Part shown: piece by piece, positions 34,901-47,389 of the stretch
How the letters are laid out: every line of letters begins with the position of its first letter
Numbering within the stretch: the first letter of the stretch is position 1
NCBI GenBank assembly: GCA_013420905.1
Contig: JAAXNY010000009.1
Coordinates: 1,302,001 to 1,366,000 of the forward strand
DNA: 64,000 nt
Source: Collybia mongolica
Taxonomy: Eukaryota; Basidiomycota; Agaricomycetes; Agaricales; Clitocybaceae
Direction of reading: 5' to 3'
Made by a program: the position numbers and the translations under genes
Notes under the pieces: model-generated
Database searches by the model: none
Seen by the model: only the letters and a program-made list of their open reading frames with translations
What the model was told of the DNA's origin: nothing

Positions 34901-35608
34901 TTAACGTTTATATTTGAACAGCGTTCGCAAGACTTATTTTAACCTGATAGAGTACACTATCGACGATGGCAAGGGCGGAAAAATTCACGTCAATGTACGT
35001 GACTTTGGATTTATTATGATATTGTTTTTTTTTTAATAAAGTTGTTAACAGGGAAACCTGTGCGTCGTGTCACATACTTACGTGAGCTGCTTGTTGATCA
35101 AGGTTTCAGCACGTCAGGAGAAAACATTGGGGATACTGGGTTGATACAAGCATACCGCGCCTGGAAAGCTCAATATAATGCATCTTTAGCGGCCGGCAAA
35201 GAGCAACTCTTGCCCGGCCTGCATTATACGAAGTCAGATTTTCATTTCATCAATTTCAACCGACCACTCACTCATTAAATTAGGGAGCAACTTTTTTTCA
35301 TATCCTTCGCGCGAATATGGGCTAGGTCGATGAAACCGGCAGCTGCGGTGAGTGGTGTCGCGAGACTTGGGAACTTCAGGTTACTAAAGGCGTTCGACGG
35401 CAGATCCAACGTGTTCGTTCTGATCCTCACTCCCCCAGTCGGTATCGGGTGGATGGCACTGTCTTCAATATCCCCGAATTTGCTGAGGCATTCAAATGTT
35501 CCAAAAAGGCAAAGGTATGTACACCGAGCTAGAGTCCCATATATATAAAACGCCAACATTACCACGCAGTTGAACCCACATATGGGAGATCGATGCTTGT
35601 TTTGGTGA
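31993..35608 (+). CDS. M13 zinc metallopeptidase (neprilysin / endothelin-converting-enzyme-like)
   Basis: Type II membrane peptidase with extracellular catalytic domain. Exon 1 MADRLARPSTDQ (31993-32029) is joined by a GC-AG intron to GSIETAPLLQENGE. A transmembrane helix (KVLLILALALLLLSSVFIG) follows, then a Thr-rich stalk and the Cys region EACLTPECIVLSASIL with DPCENFYDFA. The central part carries a Pro/Trp and Asp-rich insert (WPPWPWPPWEGDEDGG, 33410-33480). The catalytic motif AAHELTHAFDSAGRLYN (34700-34800, split by an intron inside HELTH) has two His ligands, and SGENIGDTGLIQAYRAW supplies the Glu. The end reads REQLFFISFARIWARSMK-like (K in place of R), then FNIPEFAEAFKC and NPHMGDRCLFW with a stop at 35606-35608. 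About 870 residues and some 14 introns. Full-length and apparently intact. Confidence 0.92.
32030..32075 (+). other. GC-AG intron in the M13 peptidase gene
   Basis: Donor AAG|GCAAGT, the strongest form of the GC donor, and acceptor CTCACAG; 46 nt. It links the only suitable start codon to the membrane-anchor exon in frame (DQ|GSIET). Confidence 0.78.
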
Positions 35609-35707
35609 TCGCTCCAGGTTAGAAGATGTTAGCTCAGTCTATAAACATTATTGGACGTTCTCATAACTTATGTATTCCGTGCACCCTTTCCGGCTTTTTC
35701 CAATTAT

Positions 35708-35993
35708 TAGGTGTTTCAGAGTAAGCTTTTTTTTCAGCTTTTTTCGGTTTAACTTTTCCTCCAACTTTTTCCAAAATTGAAACAAAGATTGGACGGAAAG
35801 TTGGACTCAACTATATAACAAGTGAAAACCTTTTCTCCGACTTATTTTATTTCCAATTTTTCCAAGTTTTTTCTTTCCTCCCCAGTGCAACAGGGGAAAA
35901 ACAAGTTACCACATCTCATAAAAGTTGAAGCAAAGTTGAGCCAAAAAAAAATGTATAAAAAAGGTGAAAAAAAACTTACTGTGAAACACCCTA
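35708..35993. mobile_element. MITE-like element with terminal inverted repeats and TA duplication
   Basis: A 282-bp non-coding element (35710-35991) flanked by TA on both sides. The left end GGTGTTTCAGAGTAAG mirrors the right end, whose complement is GGGTGTTTCACAGTAAG. The match then continues through a poly-T tract and a TTTTTTTTCA(G/C)C(T)TTTTTT pattern, so the imperfect inverted repeat is about 35-40 bp. The interior is very T-rich on the left and A-rich on the right, so the whole unit could fold as a long hairpin. No ORF. It sits between the convergent M13 and HIS3 genes; its right edge is only 9 bp from the HIS3 stop codon, so it should provide the HIS3 3' UTR. Confidence 0.78.
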
Positions 35994-36000
35994 TTTTTTG

Positions 36001-36809
36001 CTAAAGCACACCCTTGGTGCTGGGTACATCATCACCTCCCGTTCGTTCGATAGCTTGTCGGATAGCGAGAGCCAGGGCTTTGAAAGCTGACTCAGACCTG
36101 TAATATCTGCATCAGCTCGTTCCGAATATTATTCAATTGGACTTACCGGTGATGGTCGTTTTCACCTCGAAGCACATCAACGTGTAATGTCGTGCCGGAT
36201 GCGATCGCAAAAGAATAGAATATGTGAGGAATCATTTCTGTCGAGAGTTCTCCGAGTTTTTCCCGTTTTATGCCCAGTTCTGCAACACAGTATGGACGAG
36301 AGCAAATGTCTATCACTGCACGAGAAAGGGCCTGTACATCCTTGTTAAAAAGAATGACACGGCATATGAGACCACACACTTCATCAAGGGGAGCAAAGGC
36401 CGTCCCATACCGACGGATCCCACGTACTTCGCCCAAGGCTTGTTTGAAGGCCATGCCGAGAGCGATGGCACTGTCCTGTGCACGTGGACGGTCGGTTGGT
36501 TGAGTCTTTTTTTTTGCTAGTTATTCACTTATCTGCGGTGTGATGGTCGTCAATCCAGAGATCGCCCTTGCACTTCATCGTTAAGGACATTCCACCATGC
36601 TTAGCCAACGCGGTGTACATCTACTGACCGAATCAAGCATGTGTAATTCCGTGTTTTGTCGGCTCACATACATGATCAAGGAAACCAATGCCCGTTGAGA
36701 CGTCGATCTTCTGTATATTGCTTGAACCTGGACCACAATCCAAATTTATGGAAACCTCGATCTGGGTCTCATTTGTTTTGCGTGTTATAGAGGCTTGTCT
36801 TGCGGCCAT
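36001..36809 (-). CDS. HIS3: Imidazoleglycerol-phosphate dehydratase (histidine biosynthesis)
   Basis: Dehydrates imidazole glycerol phosphate to imidazole acetol phosphate. Start [20 protein letters not shown] (36807-36809). Then come [123 protein letters not shown], and a stop at 36001-36003. All blocks are family-typical, except that the junction after DDHHTA (36525-36533) lacks a GT donor: the sequence reads gcagataagtgaat where a donor after gcaga(g/t) is expected. Joining gat directly to gac gives HHTADDSAIALG. With the nearest GT (gtgaat) and the acceptor gacag the product is HHTADNAIALG, one residue short. Either reading puts Asp where a metal-binding Glu is usual. It shares a 136-bp divergent promoter with MSS51. 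Confidence 0.88.
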
Positions 36810-36945
36810 TGCGGTAACGATTATTAGGAGGGAGAAGTTCTGGGTCGATCTCGGTCACGAAATCTAACGAGCCTGATAAACAGAGGTAAACAACGCCTGG
36901 GAGGGCCTACCGCAATTATCCGCAAACAGAAATTTGCTTTTTGGT

Positions 36946-38627
36946 ATGTCCCATTCACTAAGGCATACCGCGCGTTTGGTCGTGGGTGCTCGTCCTCGCC
37001 CGCCTGCTAATCTTTGTGGTCCATCACTCACTCGCAGTATATTCAGTCTACTGCGCAGGAAGGAAAACACTAAACCTCAAGAACCAGTCCCCGTCCTTGC
37101 ACAAGACGATCTATTCCACCCGTTTTCCAAATCACCTTTCCCCGCAGTTCGCGCACGAGGAGAAGCTATCCAACAACTGGCACCGTGTCCAGTTTGTGCG
37201 TCGTCACATAGTCATATCCGCGCGCACACTCAGGAACAGCCACGCTCTGTTAAGTTCGAATGTCCCGATTGTGGCTGGCCAACACATTGTTCGGAGGAAC
37301 ATCTGCAGCAGGATGAGGAGCATATCAAATACTGTTCTCGTTTACGTGAAGCAAACGAAGACGAACATGATCTGAGAAGTGGCCGAAGGCTGCGGGAGTT
37401 CGAACTGCCTGGTTCGTCAAATGTTCATCATATATCTAAGCCACCTCCTTGATACACCGACTTCCCCAGGACCACAAGGCTTCGAGGAGGCCATCTCATT
37501 TGCTAATTGGGATGTCTTCTGGTACACGCGTGGCTTTCCATCAATGGACACGGAGCGTTCCAGAAGGCATGCTAGTAAACTTTTGACGTATCCCATTACA
37601 ATCGGGGGTGTTCTCCACCAGCACAGTGGTTTGACATTGAACAATCAACGTCTTACTCCAGAAGGTAGCAGGTCATTGGCAGGTGAGTGTTTAACTTCTG
37701 GATCTTCCCATATTGATCGACCCACCAGCCCTACGGACGACGCTGCATGTACCGACCGGTGCTCCTGAGACCGCGGAGGCTGTTGTTGGAAAGCCGCAGG
37801 TGCGCATCTTCATTCCCGGAGCGCGCGCAGAATCTTCTCTGCCACCCCATGTTTGGGAACAGCTTTGCATGCTATTCCCCTCTACACACTTCCATATATT
37901 CTTCATTGGACCCCAAGTGTCGTTACCCAAGCCTTCCCAATCGGCACCTAAGCCTTTGGCAGCATCCCACAGTACAACTGAAACATCTGAGACACCTCCG
38001 GTCGTCAATTCGGATACTTCGAAAGAATTGGTGGAAAAGGAGCCAGTTTATCTTCCAAATGTTTACGAACCGCCTACTCCAGCTCCAATCGTCCGCTTAA
38101 AGCGTACCCGCTCCTCTGTAGAGCGCTACGGAGTCCCGTCATACACCGTTGCTTATACACCCCAACTCACCATTACTGGCATTCAAGCAAATTACGCCGA
38201 GGTCCACGCTCAATTTCAGCATACGCTTGACCCGTACAGCGATCTCTTTTTCTTCTTTTCTCCAGGTTTCGGGTTCCCATCGCCGGAATCAACTTCTGAT
38301 GATTCAAAGCCTCTGCTACAAATTGCCTCTCCGACAGAGTGGGGCCCTGTCTTGCCCATGCTATTAGCTAGCAAATGCCCCATCTTCGTCACGGGATTCT
38401 CACCAACGGACGTGGAAAGGGATGTGCGATCTTTGTCGACGGCGCCAGATGTAGCAGGCGAATTCGAATGGGTAATTACGCCTGGTCCAAACACTTTCGG
38501 CAGCGAAAAGTGGGAGGTAGCAGACTTTGACCCCAGAGTGATGGTCAAAACTAATTGGGGTGTCTGGGGAATACGGGGGAAGAGCAGGGACGTCCAAGAA
38601 AGGGGTAAATTTAGTTTCTCTTTGTAA
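36946..38627 (+). CDS. MSS51: Mss51-like mitochondrial translational activator / COX1 assembly factor
   Basis: In yeast, Mss51 couples COX1 mRNA translation with complex IV assembly. The N-terminus (MSHSLRHTARLVVGARPRPP) is Arg/Ser-rich like a mitochondrial presequence. A zinc-binding region follows: CPVCASSHSH...CPDCGWPTHCSEEH...HIKYC, similar to the zf-MYND-like domain of Mss51, then RLREFELPG|PQGFEEAISFANWDVFWYTRGFPSMD and ASKLLTYPITIGGVLHQHSGL, both characteristic. After an intron comes ALRTTLHVP, with a long C-terminal domain ending GVWGIRGKSRDVQERGK. Three exons; introns near 37410-37468 and 37682-37728. ATG at 36946 is the first of the frame after the divergent promoter. Confidence 0.88.
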
Positions 38628-38747
38628 TGGGTATTGAGAGGAGACGCAGAACCGAGAAATAGATTTGATTCTTAAACACATCACAGGACAAAAACACAGA
38701 ATAGTAAATTTGCTACAGTCATAGATGGTAAATACAGTGGTCTGTTC

Positions 38748-41700
38748 TCAACCCTCGACGAGGGTGTCTGAAAGAGTGCTGGGAGGAGGCACGAATGACT
38801 GTTGATGGAATGTTCGTGAGACAGTCTGCAACGATGATGTAGGGACATACACGGGTCTTAATTCCTCCAGCATTCGGCAACCTCGTTGAACCTGAGTTGA
38901 GCCAGGCATCAACCTCAGCAGCGGCTCCACGTCCTTCGCTGAATGTAATCGAAGTGTCAACGACCACTCTGGATCGTTCTAAAATGGCTGTGCTTACTTG
39001 ATACCCCAAACAATCAGTGATTGTCCACGGCGACAATCACCAGCAGCGAACACCCCCTCAATATTGGTGGAGTACTTCTGATAATAGTTAGTATGAAGGA
39101 GATGTAGAGGGGGACAACCCACTATACCTTGCGTGGTGTTTGGATATTTGACCTGGCATCTTGTGTAACACCTAAAGCCTTGATGACATCTATCTCAGGT
39201 CCGAGGAAACCAAGCGCGAGGAACACCAGCTGTGCAACAAAGAATTTTTGTGAACCTGGTACTTCCTCCATCTTCCATCTTCCGCCGCTATCCTTCGTCC
39301 ATTCAACGCGCACTTGTGGAGGTCAATGGTCTGTAAATAACGAGGAGAGAGTACGCACCAGTATTCAGGCCTGTTAGTTTTCCCTCGTCATCGACAACGA
39401 ACTCTTTAGTTGATATACAATACTCGCGCGGGTCTGGAAAACCGTTTAAAATGTGAGAATCATAGACCAAATGATCCTCACCGTTTCCGAAGTGTGCGGC
39501 GACCTCGGTGTGTCCATAATCGGTCCTGAAAATTCTGTTGCCAATAAATGGGGGTTTGTTCCAAGTTTGCAATAACAAGATCACTCACCGAGGCCATTGG
39601 GGCCAAGGGTTGTCCCGACCCCTGGCAACAGGTGGCTGAGGAAGCAGCTCAAAATTGGTGACTGATTTTGCACCGTGTCGCATCGAAGTGCCAATACAAT
39701 CATTTCCTGTGTCGCCGCCTCCTATAACGATCACATCTTTGTCTCTAGCATTTATATATCCGCCATTTTGGAGATCAGAATCAAGCAAAGACTTCGTATT
39801 TAGCTGTGAAGTATCACTTAGTGGGTTCCCGCAAGATGCGCATTGTACTCACCTGCAAGAAGTCCATGGCAAAATAAATACCATCCACCTCACGATTCGG
39901 AATCTTAAGGTCACGTGGCCACGTTGCGCCAGTGCAGATGACAACAGCATCATTGTCAGTGCGAAGATGTGCAATTTCAACATCCACTCCAACATGCGAA
40001 TTAGGAACAAAGGTCTGCACATCATTTGGGATTGAGATTGATACCAAGAATAGATTGGGGATTTTACTTACGACACCTTCAGCAGCCATGAGGTCCAGGC
40101 GGCGTTGTACAATGGCTTTGTCGAGTTTCATGCTGGGCAAAGGTATTAGTGTCCCTAATTCGGTAGATCGTCGAAAGGTACGTACTTCGGGATCCCATAC
40201 ATCAAAAGACCACCCATACGATCATTACGATCGTACACGGTGACGAAGTGCCCCGCTTTGTTGAGCTGGTCAGCGCAAGCTAAACCAGCGGGTCCAGAGC
40301 CGATGACGGCTATTCTTTTTCCGGTACGGAAAGAAGGCGGATTCGGTGCCATCCAACCCATTTCGAACCCCTGCAATAGGTCAATCCAAATCAGTTATTT
40401 CGACGAAGAGCGCACTTTGTCGATGATAGCACACTCGATGCTCTTGATTCCAACGGGTTGTTCATTAATTCCCAGTACACAAGCACCTTCACATGGAGCA
40501 GGGCATACACGGCCAGTGAATTCAGGGAAGTTGTTGGTAAGGAGGAGCCGATGGAGAGCATCTTCCCATTGTTCCTTAAAGACGAGATCATTCCATTGGG
40601 GGATGATATTCGAAACTGGACAACCAGAATCTGATTGACAGAATGGCACGCCGCAATCCATACAGCGAGCGGCCTGATACTTGAGTTCACTCTCCGTCAA
40701 CCGTGTTGAGATTTCCTTCCAGTCTTTGACACGTTTGCGCGGCGGTCGATATGCTTCCCCTAAACGCTTATATTTCATAAATCCACGCAACTTGTCGACC
40801 TTATGCAGGCGCTGTTTGGTAGTCGAATCGTCCACCAGGGAATCTTCCATGTCAACAATTGAAGGCTCGTGGCGGGACTTGGAGGTCGCTAACGGTACCG
40901 GACTCTTGGGAAGAAGGATATCTTCTAAACCCTCAGAAGCGAGATCGACTTGGCTGGCGGTTCGTGACGGTATCAAGTCAATTACACTTTGCCGCATTTT
41001 GTCTTCCTTTTCACGAATCTTCTGTTCTTCGAGTACTCGTTTGTAATCTAAAGGCATGACCCGTACGAAGAGAGGAAGGAGATGGTGAAAGTCATGGAGA
41101 ACACGATCTGCCACCTCAGAGCCTGTGTAATGCCGATGGTCTTCGATGAGGCTTCGCAACGCCGCGATCTCACGAGGATCTGTGACCTTGCCCAATTCGA
41201 CCATCTCCATGTTAACCTTGGAAGCAAAGGTGTGGGCCGTGTCGAGCACATATGCAATTCCCCCACTCATCCCGGCTGCAAAATTTCGCCCTGTTACGCC
41301 CAGAACGACTACACGACCGCCAGTCATATATTCACATCCATGATCGCCAGTTCCCTCCACAACAGCATTGGCGCCACTGTTTCGGACAGCAAAACGTTCC
41401 GCGGCTATACCACGGATAAATGCCTCACCCGAAGTCGCACCATACAAACACACATTGCCAATAATGATATTCTCTTCGGCCTTGAACGTTGACTCTTTAG
41501 GCGGATATACAACAAGGCGACCGCCAGAAAGCCCCTTGCCAACATAATCATTCGCATCTCCCTCCAGTTCTATGGTTATGCCCGGAGCTAGGAAGGCTCC
41601 ACATGATTGACCAGCGGAGCCTCTCATGCGAATGTGGATGGTGTCCTTTGGAAGACCTTCTTCACCGTAAAGTTTCGAGACACGATAGGATAGTGAGGTG

Positions 41701-42541
41701 CCTAAGGCGCGATCGGTGTTCGTCACGTCGCATTCGATATGAACTGGAAGTCCTTTGGTAAGAGCTGGCTCGGACTCGTCTATGAATTTATTATCCAAGC
41801 GGATGTATAATTTATGATCTTGTTGGCGTACACGGTACGTAGCCGCTCCGGGGCGCATCTGCCATGCTGGTTTCAAAATTGGCAACAGGTCGAGATGGGC
41901 GGTTTTTCGCGTTCTGAGTTTCTCGTTGACTTTGAGCATATCGGCTCGCCCTACCATCTCGTTGATGGTCCTGAATCCAAGTTTAGCCATGTAGCCACGG
42001 AGCTCCTCCGCAAGGTAGTAGAAAAAGTTTATCACTTGTTCCGGTTGTCCAGCGAACTTTGCCCGAAGCTGAGGATCCTGAGTAGCAATTCCAACGGGGC
42101 ATGTGTTCACTAAGAATAAGTTTGGTGAGCTTGTATTTTGTATTGCAATGTAAAGGATACAAACAGTGACATTTCCTCATCATGATGCAACCCATCGCAA
42201 TCAAAGGAGTTGTAGCGAATCCCCATTCTTCAGCTCCCAGCAAACAAGCGATAGCAATGTCACGACCAGTTCGAATCTGCCCATCAGTCTGAACAGTGAC
42301 TCTACCCCGAAGATCGTTCAAAACAAGAGTCTGGTGGGTTTCAGCAAGCCCGAGCTCCCAAGGAAGCCCCGCATATTTGATACCAGTCCAGCGAGATGCT
42401 CCGGTGCCGCCATCATGCCCTGAGATGAGAATATGGTCTGCCTTGGCTTTTGCGACACCGCTGGCCACAATTCCAACTCCAACTTCAGAGACCAGCTTAA
42501 CCGAGACACGTGCACGAGGGTTCGAGCATTTCAGATCATAT

Positions 42542-42582
<41 letters not shown>

Positions 42583-45500
42583 AGGCGGTGGGGAGATGAG
42601 ACCAACACCAGCAGTAGAATGTCGGGTGCGTGCGATAGACGCCGAGACCTTGTGTCCAGGCAATTCGCCACCCTCCCCGGGCTTCGCGCCTTGTGCCATT
42701 TTAATCTGGAGTTCGTCAGCGTCTGCAAGATAATTGGATGTCACACCAAAGCGCCCCGACGCGACTTGTTTGATAGCTGAACGCATCGTGTCCCCGTTAT
42801 TGAGGATGAGTGAACGCTCAGCATCTTCACCACCCTCGCCGGTATTTGACTTCCCCCCAAGTCGATTCATTGCTACCGCTAGAGTAGAATGTGCTTCCAT
42901 GGAGATTGAACCATATGACATGGCGCCAGTCACAAAGCGTCGTACAATTTCGTTCCAAGGCTCCACTTGTTCGATCGGAATGGCAGTGACCTCATCATAA
43001 CGGAAATCCAGCAAGCCACGGAGCTGAATGCTTCGAATTTGCTCGTTGGCATTGTGCGCATAGGCATCGTAGGCTGTTTGGTTACGTTCCCTTACTGCAT
43101 CTTGAAGATGGGCGATACCTGAGGGATCGTTGACGTGCGCTTCCCCACCATCACGCCAATGATACTCCCCAGATTCGGGCATACCCGGGGGGATGAGCGT
43201 CTCACGACTGGGCCATCCACGTTCATGGAGTTCGAACGCGTCCATGGCTAAGAGATCAAACGTGGCGCCTTGGATTCGGCTAGCAGTCCCTATGAAACAT
43301 CGCTCTACGACTTCACTGTGCAATCCGAGAACTTCGAAGATCTGAGCGCCTTTGTACGACTGGAGTGTCGAGATACCCATTTTTGACATGACTTTGAGGA
43401 TACCATTATCAACAGAGTTTCGATAGTTGTCCATGAGCTGGCTCACAGCCTTTCCATCCTTTACACTTTAAATAAGGATCAGTACACATTAGAGGCTCAA
43501 GATTGCATGTGCTTACAGTCCTTCTCGGCTTATCTTGTGTATCGTCTCCATGACTAACCATGGACAAACGGCATCGGCACCATACCCAACAAGAACACAT
43601 AAATGGTGCACTTCGCGCGCCTCTCCTGTCTCCACCATCAATGCAACTTTGGCTCGCTTCTTGAGTACGGTGAGATGATGATGTACGCCTCCTGTGGCGA
43701 TGAGTGCGGACAAAGGCACGCGTTCTACACCAACGGCGCGATCGCTGAGGACGATGACTTTGACACCGTCATCGATGGCTTGGGCAGCCTCGCTACAGAC
43801 CCTTTCAAGAGCCAAATGGTATCCAGGAAGGCCCTCACCTTTGGGAAAAGTAATGTCAATGGTTCGCGAGGGCCAGGTGGTATAGGCTACCTCAAGATGC
43901 TTCATGGCATTCATCTCCTCTATAGTTATAAGTGGAGAAGGTAGGAGAATTCGATGACACTGTTCAGGTTTCATTTCCAACAAGTTGCCCTCCGGACCGA
44001 CATATGCCTCGAGTGACATGACAATGCTTTCCCGGATAGGATCGATTGGGGGGTTCGTCACTTGAGCGAAGAGTTGTCGGAAATAGTCGTATATGATGCG
44101 GGGCTGTAGAGCCATAGCGGCGAGGGGAGCATCATTCCCCATCGAACCAAGAGCCTCTTTACCATCTGAAACCATGGGGAGCATGAGGAGGTTCAGTTGT
44201 TCAATTGTAAATCCGAATGCAAGAAGCTTGGGGTCGTTGCTAAGGGTCGTTTCATCAAGGATGGGTTCCAACGGTGTGTTACTGCGCTTCACACGTTTTA
44301 TAATGTTGGCAACGTGAAGGACGTGAGCCTCGACCCAAGACGCAAAATTTTGCTTCGCGGCGGTGTTGCGTTTCAACTCTTTATCGTCGACGATCCTGGC
44401 TTCGAGGGTATCGACCAACAACATGCGACCAGGCTTGAGTCGTCCTTTCTGCACGATCTTCTCAGGCGCGACATATAACGCTCCAACTTCAGAGGCACAA
44501 ATTATGATGTCCTCGTTGGTAACAATGAACCGACATGGACGTAAGCCATTTCTATCAAGGTTGGCGCCGCAATACCGTCCATCGCTGAAGGTGAACAGAG
44601 CAGGCCCGTCCCAAGGCTCCTGAAGACAAGCCGCCCAATTATAGAATGCGCGCTTCTGAGGATCCATATTCTCGTTCCCTTGCCAGGCTTCAGGTATAAG
44701 CATCATGACAGCCTCTGGAAGAGTTACGACGCCATTGACAACAAGCAGCTCAAGTACATTATCAAAAGCAGCAGAGTCAGAGCCCCCAGTCTCAATGATG
44801 GGATAAAGGAGCTCTAACTGATCACCAAAATGTTGTGACGAAAGTACGCCCTCGCGTGCGCGCATCCAGTTTTTGTTCCCGCGAACCGTGTTGATTTCAC
44901 CTGACGATAATTTAAATAACGAGGAGAGAGTAGACAGCACAAGGCATACCATTGTGAGCCGCCCACCTCAAAGGCTGGGCTCGATCCCAGCTTGGGAAGG
45001 TGTTGGTAGAGAAGCGAGAATGAACAAGTGTGAAGTGGGATTGGTAAAGCACGTGATTGAGATCGTGATAGTAGTTATAAACTTGGGCAGGGGAGAGTTG
45101 ACCCTTGTAAACAATATTTTTGGAGGAGAGCGAACAAACATAGAAGCCTTTTGCAAGAGTACTTGAAAATGATAATGGTAATGAGACGTGTTTAGCTTGG
45201 ATACATGCAATGTAAAAATTAAAACCACCAACATGCTGTGAGTTGCGTGTTTGCGAAGAACATACAGTTGCCGCTCGAAGTGCTTGGCATCGAACGTACC
45301 CCCTTTGGAAGACGACCCATCACCATAATGCGCACGAAGTACGACAAATGGTTGAAGAATGGTGGGTTCTTTACTTCTCGCGGCTGGGCCAAGAATAGTT
45401 CCGTCGGTTGGGACTTCTCTCCAACCGAGAACGCGCAAACCTAAATCAATTGCGATTTTTGTGAAAACTGCCTGGTAGCTTTGTAGCTGAACAGGATCAT

Positions 45501-45924
45501 TGGCTTTAAAGAATACGTTGCCGACTGCATACCCTCCTGGGTCGGGAAGAACACAACCGATATCACTCTCAGCTTCTCGCTTGAAGAACTGGTGAGGAAT
45601 CGCTGTCATCACGCCAGCACCATCGCCGTCACGACTGTCAGCCCCAGTTGCCCCTCTATGGGTCATCGCACACAAAAGTTGACGAGCGTCAGATACAATT
45701 TTGTGATTGGATACGCCTTTTATATGGCATATAAAGCCTACTCCACATGAATCTTTCTCGTTTTCGTTGAGATACAAGCCCTGATTGGCAGGTAAAGACC
45801 CAGACCAAGAGGTTGGGTCACGCTCGACCGCATCGAAACTCTGGAGATTCTCCACAGAAGCGAATTCGGATACTAGGGGTAATGGGTCTGGTAAGACATG
45901 GTCGGGAAGACCATAGCTAGCCAT
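38748..45924 (-). CDS. GLT1: Glutamate synthase (NADH-GOGAT)
   Basis: Makes two glutamate from glutamine and 2-oxoglutarate with NADH. Fused alpha and beta subunits of about 2,100 residues. Start [14 protein letters not shown] at 45922-45924; the amidotransferase Cys lies at residue 60 ([13 protein letters not shown]), so a 59-residue propeptide is predicted. Class II amidotransferase domain 45750-43500, the central and FMN domains with [26 protein letters not shown] and [13 protein letters not shown], then the iron-sulphur Cys region [19 protein letters not shown]. The GXGXG domain has [11 protein letters not shown]. The beta part has [19 protein letters not shown] and [12 protein letters not shown] (two 4Fe-4S), [12 protein letters not shown] for FAD and [13 protein letters not shown] for NADH. 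The last intron (about 38797-38848) joins GGIKTR to [16 protein letters not shown]. Apparently complete. Confidence 0.95.
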
Positions 45925-47389
45925 GGGTTGTGAGTTATCGGGTCTAGTGAAGAAAATACTGGGTGGGGTGGTACAGTGAGAATTGAAGTATGTATGCGAA
46001 GATTTTTTGAGGCGAACCACCCTAAATCCCAAGGTTAAGAGCCGGAGGAACGGTGGACTGAAAAATGGACAGTGGCTAAGGGTCAAGATAAGAATTCAAG
46101 CAACGTGACCCAGGTATCTCCTAATTAGGCTAGGCAATTGTTCGGCCGAAACATTCGGTTATGCTGAATGATCGGTGCACGTAATTGTCGCCAAGGTCAT
46201 CGCGGTCACGATGTCCCCATGCGGCAATTCCAATTCGACTTCACCCAAACCTGACTTTCCTGAAACTTGCGTCGGTTCGGACCATAACTTTATTAATATT
46301 CCCTTCCAGCTCCGCACATAAAATTCCTACTCATAGCTACCCGTTCATTTTCGTCTATGCGGTTCATGCAGCTTTACGCGTTCTTGATGTACTTCAATCC
46401 TCACAGCTACAATGCTGGTTCGTTTATTCGGCGGAACTGCCAACATTACCGGCAAACGGGCCGTGCTACACTCGACAGGACCCTTGGCTCATTCCACGCC
46501 TTCACGCATATCACAACGTTCACAGCCAAGCGCCCGAAAAGAAGGAAATTTGCAGAGCGATATGGACTCCTGGATCTAAAATTTTAAAACACTCGTAGGT
46601 TGCATCGCGAAATACATAGGACGTCAATGACACAAGCAATTAGAATCACTCCCTGATAAGGGGCTGTTAATATTGCCCCACCGATAGAACCGCCTCTCAG
46701 GGAAGGACTTGAAGTTCAAACGAACAATCGATGCGAAGGATGCAAGTCCTCAAGGCATTGTGCGAAAAGGGTAGGAATGACCCGAAGATAGCTCATACCC
46801 CAACTGGGCGGAATAAGCCTGGAACGCCGCCGCCCTTCTCTTGTTCCAGCTCTACTCGTAAGACAATGACAGCATGCTTCCCTCAAGTGCAGCCGTTGAA
46901 AAGTTAGAACCCAGTTCGACAAGCGTCGACATTGGTCGACATAATTATCACATATGAAGCGTGGCCATTTGATGACGCAAGAGGTGAGATCAGCTTGCAC
47001 AACGAGGCAACCTGGTGCGATAGATAACTAGACTTAACCCGTGAAGAAATTTTGAGAAGTTGCAGCTATTTCCATTCATTGGCGTAAGGAGTGATTGAGA
47101 TAAGCGTCGATGCCTGCACTCAGGCCTGTTTTCAATATCCAACCAATATAGATCGATTGGTCTTAGTGTACGATAAGGAGATGATAGCGATTAAACGATC
47201 ATCAGACAAGGTTCCCCTCGAATGCCCTCCAGGTCAAATCGATTATCGTATTAACATCCGGTCACCACCGGTTCTGGTAGGTCCTCTGTGCTTCCGAGTG
47301 GCGTTTGCAACCCGAAGCAGTTTCACACAACGGTGGGCACGATAAAAAATAATGACTGTATGAAGGGAAAAGCATTGAATTGTGTAGCC
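45925..47389. other. Intergenic, GLT1 upstream region
   Basis: About 1.46 kb. Reading frames at 46185-46598 and 46357-46587 overlap in two frames and show no motif. The first few hundred bases should hold the GLT1 promoter. Nothing else recognised. Confidence 0.45.

Noticed and set aside
38797..38850. Frameshift at the GLT1 C-terminus (two frames for the last 30 residues)
   Set aside because: A normal 52-nt intron joins GGIKTR to [11 protein letters not shown], so the gene is intact.
46185..46598. 137-codon ORF upstream of GLT1
   Set aside because: Competes with another frame and has no motif; likely promoter DNA.
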